A stretch of 64,000 nt of DNA from Bacteroidetes bacterium HGW-Bacteroidetes-6 (GTDB taxonomy: Bacteria; Bacteroidota; Bacteroidia; Bacteroidales; DTU049). The stretch is taken from positions 93,844 to 157,843 of the forward strand of contig PHDB01000004.1 of the NCBI GenBank assembly GCA_002842495.1, written 5' to 3'. Numbering within the stretch: the first letter of the stretch is position 1; each line of letters opens with the position of its first letter. The notes below the pieces were generated by a model that saw only the letters and a program-made list of their open reading frames with translations, had not been told where the DNA came from and made no database searches. Position numbers and translations under genes: made by a program. Positions 9,501-17,334 of this stretch are shown in pieces.

Positions 9501-10827
9501 GCGGATTTATTTCGCCAGTCCGTTTTTTGCCTTTGTCGTCTTTTAATACCGTATGTGAATAAAGCGGAATTGACTTGTCATTTCGTAATTGACTGATGAA
9601 AAGTGTAGAATGCTCTATTTCCGTTGGCTCAAAAAGCGAACTGTTTAAATAAGGAACTTTGGCAAATAAGGTTTTTACATCTTCGTTCCGTTCGTTTTGT
9701 TTTCGGGCTAAGACTTGAAAAAACAAACTGTTTAAATCATCATAATCCTTTATTTTTTCAGTGCTTAAAAATTCAAATGACTTGTCGCCTTTGTGATAAG
9801 TAACTAACTGAGCTTCTAATAATTTCAAAAATAAAATTCGGTTTATCCAAGTAATACTCAATTCCAAACCAACATTGAAAAGTCTTTCTTGTAGGTTTGC
9901 CCCAAATTGGCTTGGATTTTCAAGTCTTGAAATCTTATCAAGGCTGTCTAACTGAATAATTGCATTTTCCAAGAATGTTCCAGTGTTTCTTTCTCCTTCT
10001 TTGTTTCGCTCAATTATTTTTTTGCTTCCGTCTTTTGTTTCCGTCAATCCGATTATGTGAAGCAATTCGCCATAAAATCGTTTATCAAGGATGTTGCTGT
10101 CGTTGGCAAACGGTAATTTCAGCAAATGTTCGGGTGAAAGTAATTTGAATAAAGCAATGAGCTTGTTATCGTCCTTTTTATCATCGTTTCTGAGCGGATT
10201 TTCAAACTCACGAATATCGAAGTACGTGAATTCGATGTTTTGCTTTATTTCGGAAATAAAAGGTTCTGCAATTTGTTTGTAGAAAAAGTCAGTTTTTGTG
10301 TCTGCCAATCTTCCACCTTCAAAATCGCTGAACTGTTTTACGAGGTTTTTATTTTGAGCAAACAAACGGTCAAAAAGCGTTGCGTCAAATATGAACCATT
10401 CGTTTATATTGGTTGCAATCAGGTATTTTATTTCAATATTTTTAAGTGTAATCCGCTCCCGCAAGTAATACAAAACCAGTTCCTGAAATGCTTTCACGTT
10501 GATTTTATCCCTTGTCAACATCTCGGTTTTGTTTGTCGGTTTTTTGGTTTCGATAATTACGCCGACAGTTGTTGTTGCTTTGTCTCCGTTATGGATTACA
10601 AGGTCGTTCCGTCCTTTGGTATTTACAAAATGATCGGGGTCGTACCAGGTTTTCTTTAAAAAGTCAATAACGAGGTTTTTATGAAACTCCTCCGATTCGG
10701 TGTCGTTGATGCTATCAAGTAAATGGGTAAGATTGGCCTTGAAACGTTCAATTTCAGTCCTGTTTGGCTTCACTTTTAAAAAGGCTTTATTGAGTGCCTT
10801 TCTCGGTTTCAAGATGTGTAATTCCAT
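6571..10827 (-). CDS. Type IIG restriction enzyme/N6-adenine methyltransferase (Eco57I-like) with inserted DUF559 domain
   Basis: 1418 residues. The N-terminal nuclease shows a PD-(D/E)xK pattern: D75 in RNDLVI, E93 and K95 in IIETKKP. A helical region follows, then the methyltransferase: SAM motif I DPAVGSGHFL (about 548-557), GVDINPNSVKICRLRLW (about 630) and catalytic motif IV NPPWG (about 1009). The C-terminal part (about 1010-1418) is a TaqI/Eco57I-type target recognition region ending in a helical tail. Residues of about 663-835 are foreign to the family: a DUF559 nuclease domain with proline/glycine-rich ends, inserted in frame (see the separate entry). Coding DNA from about 7780 to the 3' end is much more AT-rich than the 5' half, which suggests the recognition part was exchanged. 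It is probably the first gene of an operon with the TrlF ATPase. Confidence 0.9.
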   Translation of the reverse strand: MELHILKPRKALNKAFLKVKPNRTEIERFKANLTHLLDSINDTESEEFHKNLVIDFLKKTWYDPDHFVNTKGRNDLVIHNGDKATTTVGVIIETKKPTNKTEMLTRDKINVKAFQELVLYYLRERITLKNIEIKYLIATNINEWFIFDATLFDRLFAQNKNLVKQFSDFEGGRLADTKTDFFYKQIAEPFISEIKQNIEFTYFDIREFENPLRNDDKKDDNKLIALFKLLSPEHLLKLPFANDSNILDKRFYGELLHIIGLTETKDGSKKIIERNKEGERNTGTFLENAIIQLDSLDKISRLENPSQFGANLQERLFNVGLELSITWINRILFLKLLEAQLVTYHKGDKSFEFLSTEKIKDYDDLNSLFFQVLARKQNERNEDVKTLFAKVPYLNSSLFEPTEIEHSTLFISQLRNDKSIPLYSHTVLKDDKGKKRTGEINPLEYLFAFLNAYDFASEGSEEIQEDNKTLINASVLGLIFEKINGYKDGSFFTPGFITMYMCRETIRKAVIQKFNETKGWNCSDIDSLYDKIEDRSEANKIVNDLKIVDPAVGSGHFLVSALNEMIAIKSDLKILQDRDGKRLKEYHFEVVNDELIVTDEDGELFEYNPNNKESQRIQETLFHEKQTIIENCLFGVDINPNSVKICRLRLWIELLKNAYYKSSPPFQGGVPEGGGGWYLNHQVPEGGGGWYLNHQIPEGGSDSSIHNLPHLKTFRKQLRNNLTPAEAALWKLLQGKNLDGRKFRRQHSVANYILDFYCPQEQLAIELDGQGHFEADQAEYDYERDLFLKHVGIKVLRFENKWVWDNQEGLLQAIRDEFGKQKPPRPADTPPFKGGELRELETLPNIDINIKCGNSLISRFALDADLKQALKKSAGKWSIDSYRIAVDTYRNAQSKEQKREMERLINEIKTNFRSEISLNDPKVKKFYKLNGELYQMTNQGQLFEMSKKEKTEWNKKVSKLTEETQKLETEIEEIKNNKIYENAFEWRFEFPEVLDDNGDFVGFDVVIGNPPWGAELHEQELKFIKSWNNDIVVRMIDTFMFFINLSFIIKSKEGIVCQIIPDVLLYQLDNIKLREKILNSYQLLIVANLGDNIFEDVARPSCIIQIGNKSYKPETYILEYSTKDKINIDNIIPSTIPTSLFRGLPNTLFATRNLEGYNLLNRFNQSVLSDLIDNDGIQRGISPDLKEAFIIEEAIINEYSLETDYIFPTVTGGRDVKKYLAEDIGKRIIYTKKTDSEKDIENIIQFISNFKSRITCTEVKQGKHPFWSLHRAREKSIFDKKEKILGVITGDKISVSIDTNKLYPTDGMYLFSSNEIYSNHFLVGLLNSKLFTYFYRLVSMEENRTLAQIKPSVLQNLPVSKDFNNEIVMLVETKTREIADKINANEPIDEPENEINQLVYQLYNLTDKEIETIEESVK
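8322..8840 (-). mobile_element. In-frame DUF559 (Vsr-like nuclease) insertion in the methyltransferase
   Basis: A 519-bp block (173 codons, no stop, frame kept) separates two parts that are adjacent in normal Eco57I-type enzymes: it begins after KNAYYKS and ends before ELETLPNIDINIKCGNS. Each end is a near-perfect palindrome: 8322-8342 (arms CCCCTCCTTT/AAAGGAGGGG) and 8820-8840 (arms CTCCTCCTT/AAGGAGGAG); translated they read TPPFKGG and SPPFQGG. Between them is a complete DUF559 domain (about 105 residues: RKQLRNNLTPAEAALWKLL ... FRRQHSVANYILDFYC ... LAIELDGQGH ... KVLRFENKWV) with the D...ExD/K-type nuclease residues visible. The block looks like a self-contained element able to insert into genes without breaking the frame, perhaps homing through its own endonuclease. 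Mobility is inferred; the boundaries are seen. Confidence 0.8.
8729..8820 (-). repeat. Tandem 39-bp repeats inside the DUF559 insertion
   Basis: Two full 39-bp units plus a third partial one, each beginning CCCCCTTCGGGTA on the plus strand and containing the imperfect palindrome TGGTGGTTTAAATACCAACC. The unit length is a multiple of three, so translation gives two copies of VPEGGGGWYLNHQ and a partial IPEGG. The two full units differ at only a few bases, implying recent duplication. Confidence 0.85.
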
Positions 10828-10863
10828 TTACCAAAAATCAGTCTATATGTTAGTTAATATCCA

Positions 10864-10871
10864 CAAATATA
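10864..10871 (-). promoter_or_regulatory. -7 promoter box of the restriction/TrlF operon
   Basis: TATATTTG on the minus strand fits TAnnTTTG and lies 37 bases before the start codon at 10827. A self-promoted unit argues against dependence on an outside promoter. Confidence 0.45.
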
Positions 10872-11789
10872 CCATTATCCGCGGGTGCATTGGCAAGGGA
10901 ACAGCTCTTTTGCAAGCGAAAGCATCGGCTTGTGTGCGGAGCTTGTGAATGTACTGTTTTGTGTGTTGGCTGTTTCATTTTATCTTTTTCTCACTGCAAA
11001 ATTATCACTGTCGTTTTTTCAGGCTTGTTGGCAACTCGTTTATCACACACACCCACTCCCCAAAATCACACATACACACCCCCAAAAAACCAGAACACAT
11101 TGTGCACTTTTTCGCATTTTAGAAGAGTATTTATTCATTTCGTAAATGTATTAATAATTTTTACCCGAAAGGTGGTCTTGGAATATTTTTTTGGCAACAT
11201 AATTCTTTTTCCCAACCGCAGGGGAGAAAGGAATTGGTTTTTGGAAGTTAGAAATCGTTCAAAAAAATACAGCCGTGTTTCGACAGGCTCAACATGACTG
11301 CATTTTTTATTGGTTTTAATGATCGTTTTTGTGATAGCTTGCAAAGCTTATTCTTGTCGCATTTAATCGAAAAATACTTATTTCTAGCTCCAAATGTTAC
11401 CTGCGTTTCAAAAGCATCCACGAGGAGGATGTCGCCATTTGAATCTTTCGGTAAATAAAGCACACTAAACCCAAAAGTCACACTGAGTGTCCGCCTACTG
11501 GCGGATGTATCGAAGTGCGGCTTTTGGGTTAATGTGAACAAATTCGACATAAGCAGGAAAACTGTTTGAGCCGAATTTCTGTAACAAAATTTGTCCTTCG
11601 GTGAGTTTTTTCCTGCAATTGTTTTCAATTGTCCATTTTCTCTGAAAAATTCAACGAGCGACGAGTTTTCTGGAGCCTGTGCCGCACTTTTGTGCGGTAT
11701 TACTTTTCTGGAGTCTGTCCTGAGTATTTCGAAGGGACGGCCAAAAGAAAAAAGACCACAAAATCATTGCAGCTGAGAAAATCATAAAA
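10872..11789. other. Long non-coding stretch with dispersed repeats
   Basis: About 900 bases without a credible gene. Short open frames here translate into low-complexity or repeat-derived peptides (for example a stretch reading VMLSLSKH or HVEPVETRL, typical of translated intergenic repeats). Contents seen: an attC-like core CAACTCGTTTAT at 11032-11043 shared with 62870; a CA/CCC-rich tract (11041-11095); TTTCGACAGGCTCAACATGA at about 11278-11297; the nested palindrome at 11468-11530; and a short hairpin CCGCACTTTTGTGCGG near 11682-11697. Confidence 0.6.
11468..11530. repeat. Nested palindromic intergenic repeat
   Basis: Outer arms AACCCAAAAG (11468-11477) and CTTTTGGGTT (11521-11530) are perfect complements. 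Inside are GTCACACTGAG ... TCGAAGTG and an inner hairpin TCCGCCTACTGGCGGA. The inner part resembles the palindromic repeats at 58728 and 61946, so it belongs to a dispersed family. Confidence 0.7.
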
Positions 11790-11814
11790 AAAGCCAGAGC
11801 AGAACCCTGGCTTT
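11786..11814 (-). terminator. Rho-independent terminator of the 11836-14052 gene
   Basis: On the minus strand, stem AAGCCAGG/CTGGCTT (one bulge) is followed by a run of seven T. It begins about 20 bases after the stop codon. Confidence 0.85.
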
Positions 11815-11835
11815 AGTATATATAAGCAGCAATAA

Positions 11836-14052
11836 TTAATCGTTCACAACAAGTTTTTCAACAACCTTGCAGCCGTCGGCAACAACCTCCACAACATACA
11901 TGCCTGCAGGAAGTTCTTCGATATTAATGGTCTGAACAGCGTTCTCTATTTCTGTTTTCGAAACACATACGCCCGAAATGGTATAAACAGAAACCATCGA
12001 GTTTTGCGCACCAGCAATGGTGAATGAACCGGTAGCAGGATTGGGGAAAATTCCGATGACAGGAGCGCTGTTTTCGTCAACACCAACAGTACCGGTTGTA
12101 AACGACCAAACCACCTCAAGGTTATCGGAACAATCACCTGTAACGGTGCCCGCAGGAATAGTAGCTGTATAAGTAGTAAGTCCGACAAAATCGTCGTGCG
12201 AAATAGTCAGTACTTTTCCGTCAACCACAGCGCTGATATTGGCAACCGGAGTAGTTCCATCCATGATTGTGATACCTGCGGCGCTGTTCAGCACAATAGA
12301 ATCGAAAAACGTGACAATCAGATTATGGTCGAGATGCACATCAGAAGCTGAATTGGCCGGAAATAAATCATCAGCAGTCATTTGAGGAGTTGGGTGTAAG
12401 CCTTCAAGATCGAGCAAAAACACCATGTTGGGTGTTGGCCCGGTGTAAGCGTTCTGAATAAGTCCTCCCACCGAAACAGTCCCGGTAATCAGATCGGGAT
12501 GAGTAAACAAACCTGCCGAAGTCGGATTGGCACCGGTAAGCGACAATTGCGAAGTCACATCAAGCGTACGACCTGTTGGTAAACCCGTTGCAATATCAAT
12601 TTCGGCCAACACAATATTCGACGGAGTTCCCGGCTGGCAAAAAGCCCAAAGATATTCGCCGGGACACGACCAATTGTCGAATGCCAAGCCATATCGATTT
12701 TCGGCGCCGGTAAGCGATGCATTCAATATGGGATTGGTAACTCCGGCAACAGTAATCAGAGCTCCGGCTTTATCGACCAGATAAATGTCGCCGGTCAGAT
12801 TACCGACCCAAAAACCATCGCGAACATCGTCGTAAGCAATATAGCGTACTGTAGCCCCCGAAGGCGTACTCACCTGCCCAATCAGCGTTGGAATAACCGA
12901 GTCGAGAGCCAATTCATAAATAACAGGTGTAGCTGCTCCACCAAAAAAATGGCCAGTCACCGGATCGTAGGCCATGTCGCGAATTCCAACGGCAAGCGAT
13001 GCAATCCGAAATGTATCGACATAAACACCTGCCATTGTATAGCGGGCAAACAAACCCGGATCGGTCCAAAAAGAAACAAAAAAGTAATTACCGTTTGTTT
13101 CAACACCAAATGTTCCAGACTCAAGAGCATCGAATGATAGTTGAACAAATTGTTCAATATTTTCGGGATGGGAAACCAGCGTGTCGTTTGCATGATCGGT
13201 ATCGGTTCCCAAACCTGTCCATGCTTTCACTTCGTGGGTTTGGAAGCCAGTTAAATCGGCTGTGGCTGTAAACACATACGTAAAGGTATCGCCTGCGGCA
13301 AGCGAAGTGAATCCTGAATAAGTATTATCGAGCGTTTCGTTAACAACAGTTCCGTTATCGACCTGAAAATGAACAGGAATTGAATTCTGTGCATTTAAGC
13401 CATAGTTTTTCACCAAAACAGATACTGTTTCTGTTGCGCTAAGATTATAACCGGTAAGTGGAGCTACAACTGAAGCAATACCAACATCGTTGGGTTGCGG
13501 ATCCCAGATTCTCACATTATCGACCGACCAGTAATAGTCGTTGTTGGCATTGTAGTAACGAAAGCGGACCTTGAATGCAGCATTTTTATAAGCTGAAGCA
13601 TCGATATATTGATGGTCGGGTGCACCCCAACTACCCGTTGTGATATTTACCGAATAAATATTTACCCACGACGAACCATTCCACACGTCAACATCGCCAA
13701 TTTCAGAACCCCCTCCGCCAAATTCGCGAAAATAATGATCGAATTCAACAAAAACAGTTGCATAGCCCGACACATCAAGGGCAGGGGTAATTAATTGCTC
13801 GCTCAAAGCTACAGCTCCGGCTGCATCGCTGTTCACCATTGCAAAAGGAGTTCCGTCGAGTGTATTGGCCTGATAGGCCGAAATGAATTCCCAAGTGTTT
13901 GAGTCGTTGAGCGAGTCGACAATAGTCCACGATGCCGGCAGTGAAACAGCATCAAAATTCTCGAACAAAGCAACAGCTTTTGGGGTTTGTGAATGAAGCT
14001 GAACAGTAGTAGAAATCAACAATACTGCAACTGCATAAATAAATTTTCTCAT
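11836..14052 (-). CDS. Secreted protein with type IX secretion (type A) sorting domain
   Basis: About 738 residues from the start at 14052, chosen because MRKFIYAVAVLLISTTVQLHSQ is a clean signal peptide; the frame extends upstream to 14178 without one. After it is a MAM/choice-of-anchor-J-like jelly roll (about 25-190, with ENFDAVSLPASW and VFVEFDHYF), a CARDB-like beta domain (about 195-310, DVGIASVVAPLTGYN), a six-strand propeller-like region, and an SbsA-type Ig-like domain (TPQMTADDLFPANSASDV ... YTATIPAGTV). The C-terminus is the T9SS type A domain (IGIFPNPATGSFTIAG ... LPAGMYVVEVVADG ... KLVVND), which directs outer membrane export and anchoring. The ligand is unknown. A -7 box and a terminator bracket it as a single transcript. 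Confidence 0.9.
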   Translation of the reverse strand: MRKFIYAVAVLLISTTVQLHSQTPKAVALFENFDAVSLPASWTIVDSLNDSNTWEFISAYQANTLDGTPFAMVNSDAAGAVALSEQLITPALDVSGYATVFVEFDHYFREFGGGGSEIGDVDVWNGSSWVNIYSVNITTGSWGAPDHQYIDASAYKNAAFKVRFRYYNANNDYYWSVDNVRIWDPQPNDVGIASVVAPLTGYNLSATETVSVLVKNYGLNAQNSIPVHFQVDNGTVVNETLDNTYSGFTSLAAGDTFTYVFTATADLTGFQTHEVKAWTGLGTDTDHANDTLVSHPENIEQFVQLSFDALESGTFGVETNGNYFFVSFWTDPGLFARYTMAGVYVDTFRIASLAVGIRDMAYDPVTGHFFGGAATPVIYELALDSVIPTLIGQVSTPSGATVRYIAYDDVRDGFWVGNLTGDIYLVDKAGALITVAGVTNPILNASLTGAENRYGLAFDNWSCPGEYLWAFCQPGTPSNIVLAEIDIATGLPTGRTLDVTSQLSLTGANPTSAGLFTHPDLITGTVSVGGLIQNAYTGPTPNMVFLLDLEGLHPTPQMTADDLFPANSASDVHLDHNLIVTFFDSIVLNSAAGITIMDGTTPVANISAVVDGKVLTISHDDFVGLTTYTATIPAGTVTGDCSDNLEVVWSFTTGTVGVDENSAPVIGIFPNPATGSFTIAGAQNSMVSVYTISGVCVSKTEIENAVQTINIEELPAGMYVVEVVADGCKVVEKLVVND

Positions 14053-14110
14053 ATAATTCAGGTTAATGGTTCCGGAAATTAGACAGCAAAAACGCCAGGA
14101 AGTTGTATCC

Positions 14111-14118
14111 CAAATATA
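14111..14118 (-). promoter_or_regulatory. -7 promoter box for the T9SS cargo gene
   Basis: TATATTTG on the minus strand fits TAnnTTTG, 59 bases upstream of the chosen start at 14052. It lies inside the upstream extension of the frame, which supports the internal start. Confidence 0.45.
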
Positions 14119-14220
14119 GGGTTTTCCATTTTGAAAAACCAAAAAACAATTGTATTTCGACAAAAAAACATTCAGCACAAGTTGAATGGATATTCACTTG
14201 CGACAAAAAATAAACTTATC

Positions 14221-15741
14221 TTATCTATGATTTTCCCTGAGTAAATCGTTGACCTCTTTCACAGGATTGAATGTAGTGAGTGGAACTTCAACAAAAACCG
14301 TAATCCAATCGGCCATAGCTCCATTCCAAAGTCCCGGAAGCTCCATCGCTTTAACATCCTGTCCGAACAAACTTTTGCGGGCAATAAAACCTGTTTCGGA
14401 ATCCGAAAAATCGTTGAGATCAAATTTGTCACCTTCGAAATCGCGCAGATAACAAACCAGATCGACCGGATTGAAATGAGTCGATGCCGCAAAAATGTCT
14501 TTTTGTGATGTGTCGCCCATATTCACCTGCGACGATTCCACAATTTGCAACGACACCTCTCCATCGGAATTTTCCACAAAGAAAGGACCGCCGCCGGGCT
14601 CACCTTCGTTTTTCACCATTCCACAAACCCGGACAGGACGATTGAATACCTGATAGAGGTAATCCATTTTTTCCATTTCATCGCTATCTTTAAGCCACAA
14701 TGGCAAATCGATCCATAGTTTTTCGGATGCATACTGCATCATTGCATCTAAATCGTCATTCTCAACATTGCCATCGTCGAGCATGGTTAAAAAACCATGA
14801 ACCTGATCAACAATCTGCATGAGCATACCTGCCAATACTTTTTTGTACGTGATCGTATCTTCGCGCTTTGAGTCCGGGACAACATTGTCGATATTTTTCA
14901 AAAAAACAAGTTCTTCCTCTATCGCATTCAGATTCTGCAACAATGCCCCATGACCGCCTGGCCGGAACACCAGCTTACTTTCAGGATTCCGAACAGGATT
15001 ATTGTCAGTATCTACAGCAATGGTATCGGTACTTTTCTGCTGAAAGGAGCAGGTAATTCCAATCGTAATGTCGTTTTTTATTTCGTTGAGCAAATCTGCA
15101 ACCATAATATCAAATTCGCTTTCGTGTTCGGGGCTGATGGTGAAATGAACATTAAGTTTTTTTTCGTTTCCAACAGCGTGTTGCAGTCCTTCGTAGACCT
15201 GTTCGGCCAAAGCTGTCCGGGTTGAAAATCCATAACAATGGAATTCGAGAAAAGCCTTAGGCTTACTTCCATAATTTAATCCATCGCTATAAAGCAATGT
15301 TTCAAGAACCGGAAGATAGTTTTTTTGTTCAACCAGTTCTTTCAAATTCATTTGCTTTTTCGCCAATGCGTTGCTTAACGTTTTGGAGAAAGCAAATTGG
15401 TCGATGTTTTCAAAAAACACAAGTGCCGATTCCGGAATCGTGCTATTATTACCGCTTTTCAACAAATCGATGGTTTTGTACAAATCTTTAAACATGCGTG
15501 TTGCGGCTCCCGATGCCGGCACAAATTTAGCCATAGCATAATCTGCTGCACGACTGTCGAATTCGGCAACAAACGATGTCAATTGTTTGGGGTGCAGTGT
15601 TTCAATCCCATCGTCTTCGGTTGCAGGTCTAATAAGTTTCACAAAGGGAAAACCTTTGCGGAATTGCTCTATTTGCGACTGAACAGATTCAACACTGAGT
15701 CCGTGTAAATTGATTTGTTTGATATCGTCGGAAGAAAACAT
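14221..15741 (-). CDS. DUF4301 family protein
   Basis: 506 residues, matching the Bacteroidota-specific DUF4301 family over the full length. Recognisable blocks are FVPASGAATRMFKDLY, FLEFHCYGFSTRTALAEQVYEGLQHAVG, HFTISPEHESEFD, LVFRPGGHGALLQNLNAIEEELVFLKNIDNVVPD and GPFFVENSDGEVSLQIVESSQV. The GASGAATRM and PGGHGALL glycine motifs suggest a nucleotide- or sugar-phosphate-binding fold related to nucleotidyltransferases, but the reaction is unknown. It has no signal peptide or membrane segment, so it is cytoplasmic. It is a single gene on its own; a strong terminator of the upstream stress-protein gene lies just before it. Confidence 0.85.
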   Translation of the reverse strand: MFSSDDIKQINLHGLSVESVQSQIEQFRKGFPFVKLIRPATEDDGIETLHPKQLTSFVAEFDSRAADYAMAKFVPASGAATRMFKDLYKTIDLLKSGNNSTIPESALVFFENIDQFAFSKTLSNALAKKQMNLKELVEQKNYLPVLETLLYSDGLNYGSKPKAFLEFHCYGFSTRTALAEQVYEGLQHAVGNEKKLNVHFTISPEHESEFDIMVADLLNEIKNDITIGITCSFQQKSTDTIAVDTDNNPVRNPESKLVFRPGGHGALLQNLNAIEEELVFLKNIDNVVPDSKREDTITYKKVLAGMLMQIVDQVHGFLTMLDDGNVENDDLDAMMQYASEKLWIDLPLWLKDSDEMEKMDYLYQVFNRPVRVCGMVKNEGEPGGGPFFVENSDGEVSLQIVESSQVNMGDTSQKDIFAASTHFNPVDLVCYLRDFEGDKFDLNDFSDSETGFIARKSLFGQDVKAMELPGLWNGAMADWITVFVEVPLTTFNPVKEVNDLLRENHR

Positions 15742-15771
15742 AAAATTCGAATTTATTGGCTACATGAGGGC

Positions 15772-15806
15772 AAAAAAAAGCCGGTTGAAATGTGTGTCAA
15801 CCGGCT
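15772..15806 (-). terminator. Rho-independent terminator after the universal stress protein gene
   Basis: Minus-strand stem AGCCGGTTGA/TCAACCGGCT with an eight-base loop, followed by eight T. Separates the stress gene from DUF4301. Confidence 0.92.
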
Positions 15807-15823
15807 GAAATGTATTAGTTGAC

Positions 15824-16678
15824 TTACAGTCCGACAACAGTAATATTGATGTCGCGTGGATTGATAGCCATCACAGGAATCTGAGCGTCGTTGAAAATAA
15901 TTTGCTCGTCCCATGGATTAAGAATAAAATTAGGAACAATACTCGAATCGGTATTGGTCATAACAAGAAGCATGTCACCGTCAACTTTACGAGCATAGTC
16001 AATTACCTGCTTTGCAAAGCTTCCCGATTCAGGAATATATTCTGCTTCGTATTTCACTTCATTCTTTTCGAATACTTCAACAATTTTATTCAGAACAGCC
16101 TTAATTTTGGCTTTATAAAGTTCATCGTTCAAATACATTGCTTTCACATGAATAGTAGCATCGAACTGTTTGGCAATGTAAATAGCCCATTTAATTTTCT
16201 GGCGCGACTCAAGTGTATCGTCAATAGGAATAACTATTTTGTTGTATCCTTCGCGGTAACCTCGTTTCTGAACAATAATAAATGGAATCCGTGTTGATGT
16301 AATTACCTTATGAGCATAGCTGCCAACAATGTGCTGAATTCCCTGTTTTCCATGTGTACCCATTACAGCAAAATTGGCGCTTCCTTCTTCGGCTGCTTTT
16401 CCAATATCAGTGAAAATACTTCCTTCGCGTGCTTCAAAAGTGAAAGGAACTCCGAATTTAGCGGAAAACTCATCCGATTTTTCCTGAAGACGCACAGCTA
16501 CCAAATCATCGGTTACTTTGTAAACATTAAGCAAAGCGCGGGTGTCGCGGTTGATAATGTGTAGCAACTTCACCGACCAACCCTGATGCTTAGCTAATCC
16601 TGCAGCATGTTCGACCGCATATTCGGCCACATCGGTAAAATCAAAAGGAACAATAACGACTTTGTTTCTCGACTCCAT
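15824..16678 (-). CDS. Tandem universal stress protein (UspA family)
   Basis: 284 residues made of two Usp domains. Domain one (about 1-140) starts VIVPFDFTDVAEYAVEHAAG and keeps the ATP-loop pattern GTHGKQGIQHIVGSYAHKVI (G-x2-G-x9-G-S). Domain two (about 148-284) starts IVIPIDDTLESRQKIKWAI; its loop (VMTNTDSSIVPNFILNPWDEQII) lacks the glycine pattern, so it probably does not bind ATP. It is a soluble cytoplasmic protein, expected to respond to stress or energy limitation. Its own -7 box and terminator show a single-gene transcript. Confidence 0.92.
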   Translation of the reverse strand: MESRNKVVIVPFDFTDVAEYAVEHAAGLAKHQGWSVKLLHIINRDTRALLNVYKVTDDLVAVRLQEKSDEFSAKFGVPFTFEAREGSIFTDIGKAAEEGSANFAVMGTHGKQGIQHIVGSYAHKVITSTRIPFIIVQKRGYREGYNKIVIPIDDTLESRQKIKWAIYIAKQFDATIHVKAMYLNDELYKAKIKAVLNKIVEVFEKNEVKYEAEYIPESGSFAKQVIDYARKVDGDMLLVMTNTDSSIVPNFILNPWDEQIIFNDAQIPVMAINPRDINITVVGL

Positions 16679-16716
16679 GTATTTTGTAGTTTAAAATGAG
16701 GTTGCGAATTTCGTAG

Positions 16717-16724
16717 CAAAGATA
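16717..16724 (-). promoter_or_regulatory. -7 promoter box of the universal stress gene
   Basis: TATCTTTG on the minus strand, a full match to TAnnTTTG, 39 bases before the start at 16678. Confidence 0.45.
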
Positions 16725-16743
16725 TAAAAAGTAACGACAAAAA

Positions 16744-17334
16744 TCACTTTTTATTAACCAATCTGGTTAAATATTCCAGATGCCGTAATTTTTTTTCTTC
16801 TCTGATCATGGTTGAAGATCGGGTAAAATAGTGGTGAGCCGACAAAAATTCGATTTGTTGAATATACCATTCTTTCACCGAAAGTTCCCTGCCATACTCC
16901 TTCCATTCGCGGCGCAAATTACAACCAATAATAAAGAAATCGTCGCGCCCTAAATAATCGAGATCGGAGTCGCATAAGATACTGCTCAATTTATCGTAAG
17001 GTTTTTGCGGAATTGATGTTGACAGAATAAGCTGAACTACCACCATGATTTCGGAGTAGGAATATCCAAAACGAGGCAACAAATTCCAACACATGCCAGC
17101 CGAAAGGTTTTCATTATCCTTGTATCGGATCAAAAAACCTGCATCGTGAAGCAGTGCCGCAGTCATCAGTATTGTTTTATCGGCTCCAACAATACTTTCC
17201 ATTTCGGCAAGACGTTCGGCAGCTTTCATCACATCAACGGTATGATGCATTCCATGATAAAAAAGATTAGGCGCCAATCCCCTCTTTAATCGTTGCAACA
17301 TATATTCTTTCACGGCTTCGAAGCGCATAATCAA
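16744..17334 (-). CDS. HD-domain phosphohydrolase
   Basis: 196 residues. The HD metal site is seen as HGMHHTVDVM (His27-His31), LLHDAGFL (His63-Asp64) and a later aspartate in LCDSDLDYLG, the order expected of HD phosphohydrolases. There is no signal peptide or membrane segment. Its ATG overlaps the stop of the adenylate cyclase gene (ATGA), and it is the last gene of the operon that starts at 22208. The tight coupling suggests that it acts on the product of the cyclase or is regulated with it; hydrolysis of a cyclic nucleotide or a nucleotide is possible but is not shown by the sequence. Confidence 0.85.
   Translation of the reverse strand: MIMRFEAVKEYMLQRLKRGLAPNLFYHGMHHTVDVMKAAERLAEMESIVGADKTILMTAALLHDAGFLIRYKDNENLSAGMCWNLLPRFGYSYSEIMVVVQLILSTSIPQKPYDKLSSILCDSDLDYLGRDDFFIIGCNLRREWKEYGRELSVKEWYIQQIEFLSAHHYFTRSSTMIREEKKLRHLEYLTRLVNKK

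Noticed and set aside
11248..11628. 126-codon minus-strand open frame
   Set aside because: It reads through the nested palindrome and repeat phrases (VMLSLSKHGCIF), which are translated intergenic repeats, not protein.
10872..11789. tRNA or small RNA gene in the long gap
   Set aside because: No cloverleaf, T-loop (GGTTCGAATC-like) or other RNA signature was found.
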